Shown here piece after piece: positions 1 to 8,634 of a stretch of DNA of 64,000 nucleotides. This stretch comes from Flavobacteriaceae bacterium. Lineage in GTDB: Bacteria; Bacteroidota; Bacteroidia; Flavobacteriales; Flavobacteriaceae. Under the pieces are notes generated by a model. The model worked only from the letters and a program-made list of their open reading frames with translations. It searched no databases and was not told where the DNA came from. Position numbers and translations under genes: made by a program. Location: NCBI GenBank assembly GCA_013003555.1, contig JABDIV010000025.1, positions 22,325 to 86,324 of the forward strand, read 5' to 3'. Within the stretch, counting starts at the first letter, position 1. Each line of letters begins with the position of its first letter.

Positions 1-522
1 TTAAGAAGTGAGATCTCGTGGAATAAAACCAAGTTGGATCATTTTGGAGAATGGGTCCGGCCCGATAAAACGAGCCCGAATGCCGATCGTCTTCGAGCGC
101 ATAGCGGTGAGGCGAATAATTTTGACATCGGAATGCAGTTGGAATATTTTCCGAAAAGTATTCGCTCCTTTCAGGCATTCAGCTATAAATTCGCGCCTTT
201 TGTGAGTTTAGGTGTTCATTATACCGCCTACAGTCCAAAAGCGTCAACGACTTATGGTGATCAGAACATTCAAAACGCCAGTAATTTTTACTCTTATTGG
301 GATCCCGGATCAGTCAACCCACAAAATGGTTCTGTTTTTTCTATGGTGACCAGTGTTGGTGTGCGCTATAAGCTTACTGTCCTTTCCGATCTAATGTTAG
401 ATCTCAGATGGCAATTGTATTTTGACGATTGGGTTGATGGATTTAATCACCAGTTAAGTTTTAACAAATATAACGATTGGTTGCTTTGGCTTAATTTCGG
501 GTATATTTATTACCTCGACTAG
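1..522 (+). CDS. THC0290_0291-like family protein, 3' part (5' end outside window)
   Basis: The frame is open from base 1 and reads into the ORF that the track starts at an internal TTG (34), so this is the C-terminal ~173 residues of a gene that begins upstream. The text is rich in Trp, Tyr and alternating polar/hydrophobic stretches and ends in an aromatic strand (FGYIYYLD), as in outer-membrane beta-barrel proteins. I recognise the pattern (EISWNKTKL, FAPFVSLGVHY, DLRWQLYF) from memory as a flavobacterial family named THC0290_0291; its function is unknown to me. The convergent metB gene ends 8 bp after the stop. The family call is moderately sure; the partial status is certain. Confidence 0.7.
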   Translation, partial: LRSEISWNKTKLDHFGEWVRPDKTSPNADRLRAHSGEANNFDIGMQLEYFPKSIRSFQAFSYKFAPFVSLGVHYTAYSPKASTTYGDQNIQNASNFYSYWDPGSVNPQNGSVFSMVTSVGVRYKLTVLSDLMLDLRWQLYFDDWVDGFNHQLSFNKYNDWLLWLNFGYIYYLD

Positions 523-529
523 AAAACAG

Positions 530-1669
530 CTATTGCATCGCCCGTTCAAGATCGGCGATAAGATCGTCGATATCTTCTATCCCAACACTTAAACGGATTA
601 ACGAATCGACAACTCCCGATTTTTCCCGCTCTTCTTTTGGGATACTCGCATGAGTCATACTTGCCGGATGACCTGCAAGAGATTCCACACCTCCCAACGA
701 TTCGGCCAGAGTGAAGATTTCAAGTCGCTCAACAATTTTAACAGCCTCTTCATAGTCGTTGCCCTTCGTTGTAAAAGATAACATGCCGCCAAAATCCTTC
801 ATTTGCCGCTTCGCAACCTCATGATTAGGATGATGATCAAATCCGGGCCAGTAAACATTCTCAATTTTCGGGTGATTCAACAGAAATCGTGCGACTTTAT
901 GGGCATTCTCACAATGTCGTTGCATTCTAACATGTAAGGTTTTTATCCCTCGCAACATTAAAAAACTATCGATCGGACCGCAAATGGCTCCGCTGGCATT
1001 TTGAAGAAAATAAAGTTTATCAGCCAGATCATCATCATTTACGATGAGCCCTCCCATTATTACATCACTATGTCCTCCCAAATATTTAGTCGCTGAATGC
1101 ATCACAATATCGGCACCCTGCTCAAGTGGCTTTTGCAGATAAGGAGTAGCAAAAGTGTTATCTACAGCAAGCAGGAGATTATGATCCTTTGATAATTTTG
1201 CCATGGCTTGTATATCGATAATATTTAGCATAGGATTGGTAGGTGTCTCGACCCATATCAATCTTGTCCGTTCATTTATCAATGATCTCAGGGCTTCGGG
1301 ATTAGACATACCCGTGAAGTGAAACTTAATACCGAATTTTTCATAAACCTTGGTAAATAATCGGTATGTCCCGCCATAGAGGTCATTTGTTGAAATCACT
1401 TCATCACCAGGCTCAAGGAGTTTAATCACAGTATCGATTGCAGCCATTCCCGACCCAAAAGCCAATCCGTATTTGCCACCCTCAATGCTGGCAAATGCCT
1501 TTTCAAGTGCATCTCTTGTCGGATTGTGAGTTCGCGAATACTCATAGCCTTTATGCCCGCCCGGTGTACTTTGAGCATAGGTTGATGTTTGATATATCGG
1601 TGGCATTACTGCGCCGTAGGCCGGATCGTGTTGTTGACCGCCATGTATGGTCTTTGTGTTAAATTTCAT
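530..1669 (-). CDS. metB: Cystathionine gamma-synthase / trans-sulfuration PLP enzyme
   Basis: This is a Cys/Met-metabolism PLP enzyme of 379 residues, the usual family length. The PLP lysine lies in SATKYLGGHSD (K195), the YEYSR-NPTR substrate/PLP motif is near residues 43-52, and the DNTFATPYLQ aspartate is at 170. These enzymes join O-acyl-homoserine and cysteine to cystathionine (MetB) or cleave it (MetC/CGL), and sequence alone does not separate the activities well. In Flavobacteriia this ortholog is normally called cystathionine gamma-synthase. The start is an ATG 21 bp downstream of a good promoter, and the gene appears monocistronic. Confidence 0.88.
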   Translation of the reverse strand: MKFNTKTIHGGQQHDPAYGAVMPPIYQTSTYAQSTPGGHKGYEYSRTHNPTRDALEKAFASIEGGKYGLAFGSGMAAIDTVIKLLEPGDEVISTNDLYGGTYRLFTKVYEKFGIKFHFTGMSNPEALRSLINERTRLIWVETPTNPMLNIIDIQAMAKLSKDHNLLLAVDNTFATPYLQKPLEQGADIVMHSATKYLGGHSDVIMGGLIVNDDDLADKLYFLQNASGAICGPIDSFLMLRGIKTLHVRMQRHCENAHKVARFLLNHPKIENVYWPGFDHHPNHEVAKRQMKDFGGMLSFTTKGNDYEEAVKIVERLEIFTLAESLGGVESLAGHPASMTHASIPKEEREKSGVVDSLIRLSVGIEDIDDLIADLERAMQ

Positions 1670-1689
1670 GGATGTTCAATTTGATGAAA

Positions 1690-1720
1690 CAAATTTAGAC
1701 TTTAATTCGTTCTATTCAAA
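1690..1720 (-). promoter_or_regulatory. Promoter of metB (TTTG-N19-TAAATTTG)
   Basis: On the minus strand TTTG (1720-1717) is followed after 19 bp by TAAATTTG (1697-1690). This matches both boxes and the spacing of the Bacteroidota sigma consensus (TTTG, 17-23 bp, TAnnTTTG). The expected transcription start is about 4 nt further, giving a leader of ~17 nt before the metB ATG at 1669. It is the best full promoter match in the window. Confidence 0.7.
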
Positions 1721-1763
1721 TGCAATATGATATCTTTAATTCATCAATAAATCATATGAGAAT

Positions 1764-2483
1764 ATGAGATCCTTCTTATCCCTTTTCGCTTTTACTTTTT
1801 TGTTTTTTTCATGTGAAGAAGAAGCCTTGGTAGCTTTTTCGGAACGAATCGAAATTTATGATGAAAATGCTATCATAGAAATTAATATTCCTAAGGCAGA
1901 AGGCGATTCAGAATTAAGCCGTTCAATTAATGAAACGCTTGAGAACCATATTGCGAATATGTTGAATTTTGGAGAGGAAAACCTCGATTCTGTAAGTCTT
2001 GATGAGGCCATTAGAATGTTCGACTCCGAATACAACCAGTTCAAATCTGATATGGAAGAAAGTGGCCTGACGTGGGAGGCTATTTTTGATGCAGAGGTTA
2101 TTTACCAGTCACATGAAGTTATTTGTTTGGCAATAAACGGATATATGAACACGGGAGGTGCACATGGCAATATGAATATCACGTTTTATAACTTCGAAGG
2201 TGAAACCGGGAGAATACTCCAGATCGACGATATTCTTACCGACAAAGAAGCATTTACCGAATTTGTTAAACCTTATTTCGAGAAGGCGATAGAATCGAAA
2301 GAAGGCGAGAAACTGTCTGACTATTTTTTTGGCGATCCTTTTCATCTTCCAGCCAATATCGGGATAAATGAAGACGGCATCTTGATGCTCTATAATGTTT
2401 ATGAAATCGGTTCATACGCCCAGGGGATAACCGAATTTACCATACCATTTGAGGAGGTTGAGGCTTATCTTAAATTGAAATAA
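1764..2483 (+). CDS. RsiV-like (DUF3298/DUF4163) lipoprotein
   Basis: A predicted lipoprotein of 239 residues. A hydrophobic N-terminus is followed by a lipobox-like FFSC (Cys17), so the mature protein should be anchored to a membrane in the periplasm. The middle holds the DUF4163/DUF3298 signature region: a GGAHGN motif near residue 132, followed by the RILQIDDIL stretch. This fold is shared with RsiV (lysozyme-binding anti-sigma factor) and PdaC-type proteins. No anti-sigma transmembrane helix or cytoplasmic domain is present, so sigma regulation is not supported. It stops exactly next to the stop of the convergent antiporter gene (zero-base gap). Its molecular role is unknown. Confidence 0.8.
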   Translation: MRSFLSLFAFTFLFFSCEEEALVAFSERIEIYDENAIIEINIPKAEGDSELSRSINETLENHIANMLNFGEENLDSVSLDEAIRMFDSEYNQFKSDMEESGLTWEAIFDAEVIYQSHEVICLAINGYMNTGGAHGNMNITFYNFEGETGRILQIDDILTDKEAFTEFVKPYFEKAIESKEGEKLSDYFFGDPFHLPANIGINEDGILMLYNVYEIGSYAQGITEFTIPFEEVEAYLKLK

Positions 2484-3728
2484 TCAAGATTCTCTTGTGA
2501 GATACCTAATAATCGGCTCAACACTTAAGCCTTGTCCTATTATTGAAAAGATCACAATTACATAAGTTATAACCAAAAACAGTTCGCGACCCATTTCGTT
2601 CGTTAAACTGAGGGCCAGGGCAATTGAAATGCCCCCTCTGAGTCCTCCCCATGTCATAATCAAATTTGTTCGTGGCACGAAATCAAGCCGTTTGGTGAAA
2701 TATTTTATTGGCAGCCACAGCGATACGTATCGGCAAATCAAAACTACCGGGATTGCTATTAACCCAGCAAGTATGTAATACTTTTCAAATTGCAGGACCA
2801 GAATTTCCATTCCTATTAAAATGAATAAGACGGTGTTCAGTAATACATCGATAAGTTCCCAGAATTTATCCACATACATTTCGGTTGTTTTCGACATGGC
2901 TGCGTCACGCGTTGTATCATTACCAATTATCAGGCCGGCCGTTACCATGGCCAGAGGTGCAGAAAGATGCCAATGATGAGCCAGGACCGTTCCTCCCATC
3001 ACGGCAGCCAGGGTGAGGATAACTTCTATTTCATAATTATCGATGGAGCGCATCAATAGAAAAGTGATATAACCTAAGATAAGACCCAATCCAACGCCGC
3101 CTATCACCTCAAGGCCAAAAAGTTCGACAATATCTAAAATCTCGATCGCGCCATTCGCCGATGAGGCAATACTATAAATAGTAATAAAAACCACCACACC
3201 CACACCATCATTGAAAAGAGACTCTCCAACAATTTTGGTTTCCAGTTTTTTCGGGGCTCCGGCTTTTTTCAAAATACCCAAAACAGCAATTGGATCGGTT
3301 GGTGATATCAAAGCTCCAAATAAGAGACAATAAATAAAACTAATTTCAAATCCAAGCCACTGCAACACATAATACATAATGGTACCAACCAAAACCGTTG
3401 AAAACAACACGCCTTTAGTCGCAAAAATTAAAATCGGCCAGCGTTGGACTTTCAGTTGTGCAAAATTAGTATGTAATGCTCCTGCAAAAAGGAGAAAACT
3501 CAGCATAATGTCTAATAAGACCGCTTTAAAATCAATCGTCCGAATAAATTCTTTTTCCCGAAGTAGTAAAGTATCATCAAACTGACCAATTCCAACAACA
3601 ATCAAAGTCAAAAGAAGGCTTATCATCATAAGGCCTATGGTGATTGGAAGCTTCAAGAATCTGACATTTAAATAGCCGAACCCTGCCGATAATACCACCA
3701 AAATAGTCGCTATTGAAAAGTAATCCAT
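2484..3728 (-). CDS. CPA1-family cation:proton antiporter (NhaP type)
   Basis: An inner-membrane Na+(K+)/H+ exchanger of 414 residues with about 12 hydrophobic segments. Signature motifs are SPTDPIAVLG (ion-binding TDP, near residue 140), GESLFNDGVG (the ND pair of electroneutral CPA1 exchangers) and TWGGLRGGISIALAL near residue 360. There is no cytoplasmic C-terminal regulatory domain: the protein ends ~20 residues after the last helix. It would serve pH and sodium homeostasis, which fits a marine habitat. The start is the ATG at 3728, preceded by a TACATTTA that is one base from the -7 consensus. Cation preference cannot be read from sequence. Confidence 0.88.
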   Translation of the reverse strand: MDYFSIATILVVLSAGFGYLNVRFLKLPITIGLMMISLLLTLIVVGIGQFDDTLLLREKEFIRTIDFKAVLLDIMLSFLLFAGALHTNFAQLKVQRWPILIFATKGVLFSTVLVGTIMYYVLQWLGFEISFIYCLLFGALISPTDPIAVLGILKKAGAPKKLETKIVGESLFNDGVGVVVFITIYSIASSANGAIEILDIVELFGLEVIGGVGLGLILGYITFLLMRSIDNYEIEVILTLAAVMGGTVLAHHWHLSAPLAMVTAGLIIGNDTTRDAAMSKTTEMYVDKFWELIDVLLNTVLFILIGMEILVLQFEKYYILAGLIAIPVVLICRYVSLWLPIKYFTKRLDFVPRTNLIMTWGGLRGGISIALALSLTNEMGRELFLVITYVIVIFSIIGQGLSVEPIIRYLTRES

Positions 3729-3795
3729 GCTTTTGATTAATTGGCTAAATGTACTTAAATTTCACTAAAATTTATAAGGTCTATAAACCATCAAT

Positions 3796-4149
3796 ATGTT
3801 CAGAGTCTATTATTTAAAAACCTGCAATACCTGCAACAGGATAATTAAGGAACTCGATCTACCCGATCACTTCCAATTTCAAGAAATCAAAGAGGAAGAA
3901 ATCACGGTTTCGGATTTGGACCAGTTAAAAAATCTCTCGGGAAGTTACGAAGCATTATTTAGCAAAAGAGCCAAATTATACAAGGAAATGGGACTGAAAG
4001 ACCAATCCTTAAGCGACGAGGACTACAGACACTACATTTTAAGTCATTATACCTTTGTAAAACGGCCAATTATTGTAGTTGGGGACACTGTATTTGCAGG
4101 TAATTCAAAAAAGGTAATTGAAGCGGCCTATAAGGCGATTCACAGCTAA
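3796..4149 (+). CDS. ArsC/Spx-family thioredoxin-fold protein (arsenate reductase-like)
   Basis: A 117-residue protein of the ArsC/Spx/YffB family. The N-terminal strand is followed by CNTCNR (Cys10, Cys13), the active-site loop of glutaredoxin-dependent arsenate reductases and YffB-like proteins. The C-terminal part has RPIIV (residues 94-98) before the last strand, the conserved cis-proline region. Many Flavobacteriia carry this as a single housekeeping copy away from any ars operon, as here, so true arsenate reduction is doubtful. A thiol-dependent reductase role is equally possible. Confidence 0.78.
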   Translation: MFRVYYLKTCNTCNRIIKELDLPDHFQFQEIKEEEITVSDLDQLKNLSGSYEALFSKRAKLYKEMGLKDQSLSDEDYRHYILSHYTFVKRPIIVVGDTVFAGNSKKVIEAAYKAIHS

Positions 4150-4159
4150 CTTTTTAGCT
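4142..4159 (+). terminator. Possible weak terminator hairpin after the ArsC-like gene
   Basis: CAGCTAA and TTAGCTG form a perfect 7-bp stem with a 4-base loop and overlap the stop codon of the ArsC-like gene. The following tract is only moderately T-rich, so termination would be weak. Confidence 0.4.
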
Positions 4160-4253
4160 GCTTCCTTATTTTATGTTAAAATTATAGCGGTTAACAGTAA
4201 AATATTAGATCGATTGATTAGTTTAACACCTAAATCGAGGATAACCCTTCAAT

Positions 4254-5417
4254 ATGAGTGTTCTAAAACCGAAGTTTTACTCCTCAGTTGATCAGATCGA
4301 GAGCAGCTGTTGGCAAGCCTTAGGATGTGGTGATAACGTGTATTACACTCCCGAGTTTCTCAAAACTTTTGAAGCGGCCAACCATGATATCGAGTTCAAT
4401 TACATTGTCGTTTTCCGGGGTGATGAACCAATTGCCTTCGCGAACACACAAATTGTGACCATTGGCATTGAAACTATCACGAAGAACATCAAAATCAATC
4501 CTTCCTTAAAAAACATTATCAATAAAATATTCAGGCGAAGTCATATCAGAGTATTGTTTTGTGGAAATATTTTTTTAAGCGGTGAATATGGAACGTTTCT
4601 TCGCCACGGAGAAGATAAAATTGAAGCCTTTAATGCCCTGGCTTCGGCTGTGTCGATTTTGTCAAAAAAAACAAAAAAACTTCATGCTATTTTCGTTAAA
4701 GATTTCATGGAGGAGTCATTGTATATAACCCGTTTATTGGAGGATTATAATTATTCGGCCATGCATGTTGAACCTAATATGATCATTCATCTCGATACCG
4801 AATGGCAGTCTTTTGAAGATTTTAAAAACGATCTGAAATCAAAGTATCGCGTTAAGGCAAACAAGGCAGACTCACAAAGTAATAGCCTTAAAGCTAAGAT
4901 ATTAGACCATAACGATATCTTGAAATACATGGATGAGTTACAGATTCTTTATGAGAATACCATCGCAAATGCAAATTTCAACGCCCAGATACTTGATCTA
5001 AATACATATTCATATTTGAAATCAACTTACAATGAAGAATTCATTGTTCGTGGTTATTTTTATGACGGACATCTCGTTGGATTCTTATCTGCTATGATTA
5101 ATGGGAACAATCTCGATGCACATTTCATCGGATTGAACTACGAATTGAATAAGCGACTCGCCATCTACCCCAGAATTTTGAATGACTATGTCAGGTTGGG
5201 TATTGAACACCAAAGTCGTCAAATCAATCTGGGTCGTACAGCCTCTGAAATAAAAAGCACCTTAGGGGCAATCCCTGAAGATCTGACTTGTTATATAAGG
5301 CTTAAACGATGGCTTCCGAATAAAATAATTCAGCCATTCATAAAATCCGTAAAGATTAAGACATACCGGCAGCATCAGCCATTTAAAACAAAAAAAGAGG
5401 CCATATCAGCCTCTTAA
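4254..5417 (+). CDS. GNAT-fold acyltransferase-like protein
   Basis: A 387-residue soluble protein with the layout of the Acetyltransf_6 / FemX-like GNAT families. A variable N-terminal half is followed by the C-terminal core GYFYDGHLVGFLSAMINGNNLDAHFIG (quoted in parts: FLSAM, AHFIGL), then YPRILNDYVRLG and the NLGRTASEIKSTLGA loop. Paralogs of this type transfer acyl or aminoacyl groups from CoA or tRNA donors; no substrate can be named here. The last codons (KKEAISAS) overlap the stem of a terminator used by the convergent DUF1761 gene. It stands alone with no obvious operon. Confidence 0.68.
   Translation: MSVLKPKFYSSVDQIESSCWQALGCGDNVYYTPEFLKTFEAANHDIEFNYIVVFRGDEPIAFANTQIVTIGIETITKNIKINPSLKNIINKIFRRSHIRVLFCGNIFLSGEYGTFLRHGEDKIEAFNALASAVSILSKKTKKLHAIFVKDFMEESLYITRLLEDYNYSAMHVEPNMIIHLDTEWQSFEDFKNDLKSKYRVKANKADSQSNSLKAKILDHNDILKYMDELQILYENTIANANFNAQILDLNTYSYLKSTYNEEFIVRGYFYDGHLVGFLSAMINGNNLDAHFIGLNYELNKRLAIYPRILNDYVRLGIEHQSRQINLGRTASEIKSTLGAIPEDLTCYIRLKRWLPNKIIQPFIKSVKIKTYRQHQPFKTKKEAISAS
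5395..5415 (-). terminator. Terminator of the DUF1761 gene, lying inside the GNAT-like coding end
   Basis: AAGAGGC and GCCTCTT (7 bp, 7-base loop) are followed on the minus strand by a run of seven T. It is therefore a good intrinsic terminator for the minus-strand gene ending at 5441, although it is fully inside the last codons of the plus-strand gene. Confidence 0.65.
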
Positions 5418-5440
5418 TTTTCTGAATATTCTCTTGTGAA

Positions 5441-5881
5441 TCATACCCAGGCATTGATCAATCCACCCATTAAAGCCATGGTTATTACCCAATAACCGAC
5501 ATTGATCAGTACATATTTAAATGTTTTCTGCTCAAACAAAGCGTTGGTGGCCAAAACAGGAAGTGCAACGAAAAGTCCTAACATTGAACCATGCAAAGCA
5601 CCATGCTTAAAAGTTAAAAACGGTTCAACTCCATGCGGCATGTCAGGTGCTCCGCCTAGAAATACCTGAGGCCATATAAAAAAAGCGAGTAAAAATGCCA
5701 TGACAACAGCAAGACCATAGGTTTTGGCAGGATTCATCTCTTTGGCTTTTTCTTCGGTCATGCCGGTTTCCTTCATCCACGCCGTTCCAAATACTTTGGG
5801 ATTATACCAAATAAAACCTGTAACAAGGGGCAGGATTGCGGCCACGATCAACGCCAGCCAATTAATATCCATTTCTTCCAT
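5441..5881 (-). CDS. DUF1761 family membrane protein
   Basis: A 146-residue integral membrane protein with four hydrophobic helices. The N-terminus (NWLALIVAAILPLVTGFIWYNP) and the W-x-K-E-T-G-M segment near residue 36 match the DUF1761 pattern. The family's function is not established. The start ATG has a second near-in-frame Met (MEEM) and either could be used. The gene is isolated between the GNAT-like and thioesterase genes and ends at the strong hairpin at 5395-5415. Confidence 0.78.
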   Translation of the reverse strand: MEEMDINWLALIVAAILPLVTGFIWYNPKVFGTAWMKETGMTEEKAKEMNPAKTYGLAVVMAFLLAFFIWPQVFLGGAPDMPHGVEPFLTFKHGALHGSMLGLFVALPVLATNALFEQKTFKYVLINVGYWVITMALMGGLINAWV

Positions 5882-5948
5882 TTTTGAATTAAATTAAGTT
5901 AGTTTTTGTTAATCCAAATTACACAAATTTATCTAAATGAAGCCTTTA

Positions 5949-6422
5949 TCACAGATCCTTGGGCCTTATTCCGTCTTTACGTATATTGGATTTAGTCAGG
6001 ATGTTAAACCTTTCCGACTTGGGAAAAGTCGCTAGTTTAGCTCTTAATTCGGGTGATAGTCTGCCTAGTTTCCGTGTTTTTAAATCAATCCAGGAAAACA
6101 AGATTTCACTAAAGGCAAGATTTTGACCAGATTGGTTATAAAAATTGTGTTCAATCTTTATAAATTGGGCGTCCTCTGTCCATCCTACGATCTCCAGACT
6201 TACCCTAATCTGATCATTGAGGTCCATTTCCCTGAAATAATGAATATGTTCATAAAGGGCTATCGGGCCCAAACCCATTCCTCTCATCGCTTCGAGACTT
6301 AAGCCCTGCTTCGAAAAAAACGACATTCTCGTGTGGCTCATAAAAGCGATGTAGGAGGCATTCCCGAGATGCCCGTTGGCGTCGAGGTCACCCCAGCGAA
6401 TTTCAAATTCTTTAAAAAACAT
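5949..6422 (-). CDS. Acyl-CoA thioesterase, hotdog fold (4HBT)
   Basis: 157 residues with the 4HBT/YbgC-type signature RWGDLDANGHLGNASY near the N-terminus; the Asp and the NGHLGN segment form the usual active-site helix start. These soluble enzymes hydrolyse acyl-CoA thioesters, and the natural substrate cannot be inferred. The C-terminus is slightly extended and basic compared with YbgC (~130-140 residues). It is transcribed away from yicC, with about 110 bp between the two starts. Confidence 0.82.
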   Translation of the reverse strand: MFFKEFEIRWGDLDANGHLGNASYIAFMSHTRMSFFSKQGLSLEAMRGMGLGPIALYEHIHYFREMDLNDQIRVSLEIVGWTEDAQFIKIEHNFYNQSGQNLAFSEILFSWIDLKTRKLGRLSPELRAKLATFPKSERFNILTKSNIRKDGIRPKDL

Positions 6423-6483
6423 CTGTTTTAAGGTTTATTCCAAAGGTACAATTCTGTCTTTTATGAACTCTCCTGGAATTCAA

Positions 6484-6511
6484 TTTGCTTGGCTGATTTT
6501 GGTTATCTTTG
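6484..6511 (+). promoter_or_regulatory. Promoter of the yicC-gmk-nadD operon
   Basis: TTTG (6484-6487) and TATCTTTG (6504-6511) are separated by 16 bp, one short of the usual 17-23 bp. The -7 box is a perfect TAnnTTTG. The leader would be about 17 nt before the yicC ATG at 6532. Confidence 0.6.
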
Positions 6512-6531
6512 ACCAATCTTAAGATTTTCAA

Positions 6532-7389
6532 ATGATACGATCAATGACCGGTTATGGTAAAACCGTTTTACAACTTCCAAATAAAAAATTAACCATCGAG
6601 ATCAAATCACTTAACAGTAAAAATCTCGATCTAAATGCCAGAATGCCATCGGTTTACCGCGGAAAAGAATTGGATATACGTAAGATAATCGCCAAAGCGT
6701 TGGTTCGTGGTAAAATCGATTTCAGCTTATATCTTGAAACCACTGGTGAAGCGACAACATCCGAAGTCAATAAAAATACTGTGTTAGCATATATGCACCA
6801 GCTTCGGGACCTTGTTGAGGCTGAAGAAGTGGATTTGCTTCAAATGGCAATACGGATGCCCGATGCGGTTGTGACCGACCGAAAGGATATCGATGAAGAG
6901 GAATGGGGTGCTATTAAACAAGAAATCGAGAAAGCGTTAGAGAATATCCACGCCTATAGAACCCAGGAAGGGGGAGCGCTTGAAAATGACTTCAGAATTC
7001 GAATAACCAACATTTCTTCCCTTCTGGAAGCCGTAATTGAGATGGACCCCGAGCGCGTTGAAGGCGTTCGTGCACGCATACGAAAAGGTATTGATGAGCT
7101 CAAGGAAAAGATCGATGAAAACCGATTTGAGCAGGAGTTGATTTATTACATAGAAAAATTCGATATAACCGAAGAAAAAGTTCGGTTAAAAAATCATTTG
7201 GAATACTTTAAATCAAGCCTTGATAGTCCGGATTCCAATGGAAAGAAACTCGGCTTCATTTCTCAGGAAATCGGCCGTGAGATCAATACGATTGGTTCTA
7301 AAGCCAATTATGCACCTATGCAAAAACTCGTCATACAGATGAAGGATGAATTAGAAAAGATCAAGGAGCAATTACTCAATGTTCTTTAA
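6532..7389 (+). CDS. yicC: YicC/YloC family endoribonuclease
   Basis: 285 residues, full family length. The N-terminus MIRSMTGYGK is the family hallmark (YicC_N). The C-terminal DUF1732 region includes DENRFEQELIYYIEKFDITEE and ends with KLGFISQEIGREINTIGSKA, the most conserved stretch. YicC proteins are RNases linked in E. coli to sRNA (RyhB) decay, and in many phyla the gene sits directly upstream of gmk, as here (34 bp gap). Its presence is of interest given the sRNA candidates in this window, but no direct link can be shown. Confidence 0.93.
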   Translation: MIRSMTGYGKTVLQLPNKKLTIEIKSLNSKNLDLNARMPSVYRGKELDIRKIIAKALVRGKIDFSLYLETTGEATTSEVNKNTVLAYMHQLRDLVEAEEVDLLQMAIRMPDAVVTDRKDIDEEEWGAIKQEIEKALENIHAYRTQEGGALENDFRIRITNISSLLEAVIEMDPERVEGVRARIRKGIDELKEKIDENRFEQELIYYIEKFDITEEKVRLKNHLEYFKSSLDSPDSNGKKLGFISQEIGREINTIGSKANYAPMQKLVIQMKDELEKIKEQLLNVL

Positions 7390-7423
7390 AAAAAATGACC
7401 TTCAAAACTCAAAATAGTTTTTG

Positions 7424-8017
7424 ATGAATAACGGTAAACTCGTCGTGTTTTCGGCCCCCTCAGGTTCAGGAAAAACAACCATTGTTAAACACTTACTCAA
7501 ACAAGAAGAATTAAACCTTGAATTTTCGATTTCGGCCACTTCACGAGTGAAGCGAGGTGAAGAGATTGAAGGTCAGGATTATTATTTCCTGGACATCGAG
7601 GAATTCAAAGACAAAATCAGAACCGATGCTTTTCTCGAGTGGGAAGAAGTATATCGCGATAATTTCTATGGCACCTTAAAAAGTGAGGTCGAGCGCATTT
7701 GGGCAAATGGTAAGCATGTGATCTTTGATATCGATGTGTCTGGCGGACTTCGGATAAAGCGCAAATTTCCGGATAAAACACTTGCTGTTTTCGTCAGGCC
7801 CCCGAGCATAGACGAATTGAAGATCAGGTTGAAAAAACGGAAAACCGAAGATGAGCATAAAATCAATATGCGAATCGCAAAAGCATCGGCCGAATTGGCA
7901 ACGGCTCCTCTTTTTGATGTGGTAATTGAAAACGATGAGCTTGAAAAGGCATTAGAGGAATCATATCTTACAGTCAGTAATTTTCTTAATTCAAATGGAG
8001 AAGCAGGGGAAAGGTAA
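7424..8017 (+). CDS. gmk: Guanylate kinase
   Basis: Phosphorylates GMP to GDP with ATP. The P-loop SAPSGSGKTT lies at residues 10-18. The GMP-binding segment includes SATSRVKRGEEIEGQDYYF near residues 37-56, and the lid/adenine region has RIAKASAEL. From the ATG at 7424 the protein is 197 residues, normal for the family; the track's TTG start one codon earlier is unnecessary. It lies between yicC and nadD in one operon, and its end overlaps the nadD start by 23 bp, suggesting translational coupling. Confidence 0.95.
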   Translation: MNNGKLVVFSAPSGSGKTTIVKHLLKQEELNLEFSISATSRVKRGEEIEGQDYYFLDIEEFKDKIRTDAFLEWEEVYRDNFYGTLKSEVERIWANGKHVIFDIDVSGGLRIKRKFPDKTLAVFVRPPSIDELKIRLKKRKTEDEHKINMRIAKASAELATAPLFDVVIENDELEKALEESYLTVSNFLNSNGEAGER

Positions 8018-8597
8018 AAAAATAGGTTTGTTTTTCGGGTCATTCAATCCAATACACATCGGTCATTTGGTGATTGCCAATCATCTCGCCGAGTATTCTG
8101 ATCTTGATCAGGTTTGGTTTGTGATCACCCCGCATAGTCCGTTTAAAGCAAAGCGATCCTTGCTTGAGGATCATCATCGCTATCAAATGGTAAACCGGGC
8201 TGTCGAAAATTATCAAAGGCTGAGAGCCTGTGATATTGAGTTTGGCCTGCCGCAACCCAATTACACCATCAATACCATGACCTATCTTCAGGAGAAATAT
8301 CCCAATGACGAATTTGCTTTAATCATGGGTGCTGATAATCTGAAGAGTTTTCATAAATGGAAAAATTATGAGCTTCTTATTTTAGAGCACGATATTTATG
8401 TATACCCGCGTTTGAGTGATCACGGTGAAAAATCAGATCTTTTTGATCATGACCGCGTTAAACACATAAATGCACCAATAATGGAGATATCGTCAACGTT
8501 TATTCGACAAGCAATTAAGGAAGGAAAACAGGTACGACCAATGTTACCTGAAAATGTTTGGGTTTATCTTGATGAAATGAACTTCTATAAAAAATAA
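7995..8597 (+). CDS. nadD: Nicotinate-nucleotide adenylyltransferase
   Basis: Joins nicotinate mononucleotide and ATP to deamido-NAD in NAD biosynthesis. The 200-residue protein has GSFNPIHIGH (residues 15-24), the nucleotidyltransferase HxGH signature, and ISSTFIR near residue 168, the second ATP-binding motif. The start lies inside gmk (23 bp overlap). The stop codon is the first part of a hairpin that also ends the convergent lipoprotein gene. Confidence 0.95.
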   Translation: MEKQGKGKKIGLFFGSFNPIHIGHLVIANHLAEYSDLDQVWFVITPHSPFKAKRSLLEDHHRYQMVNRAVENYQRLRACDIEFGLPQPNYTINTMTYLQEKYPNDEFALIMGADNLKSFHKWKNYELLILEHDIYVYPRLSDHGEKSDLFDHDRVKHINAPIMEISSTFIRQAIKEGKQVRPMLPENVWVYLDEMNFYKK

Positions 8598-8621
8598 ATC
8601 CCGGTTGAAAAAACCGGGATT
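8597..8621. terminator. Bidirectional terminator between nadD and a lipoprotein gene
   Basis: AATCCCGGTT and AACCGGGATT form a perfect 10-bp stem with a 5-base loop. The minus-strand side is followed by TTATTTTTT, so it serves best as the terminator of the minus-strand lipoprotein gene. It may also end the yicC-gmk-nadD operon. Confidence 0.75.
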
Positions 8622-8634
8622 TAGAATTCGTATT

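Noticed and set aside
1764-2483. Anti-sigma factor (RsiV) with a partner sigma gene
   Set aside because: The protein is a lipoprotein without a transmembrane/cytoplasmic anti-sigma part, and no ECF sigma gene is adjacent.
3796-4149. Arsenic-resistance locus
   Set aside because: Only the ArsC-like gene is present. No ArsR, ArsB or Acr3 gene lies nearby, so it is treated as a housekeeping thiol protein.
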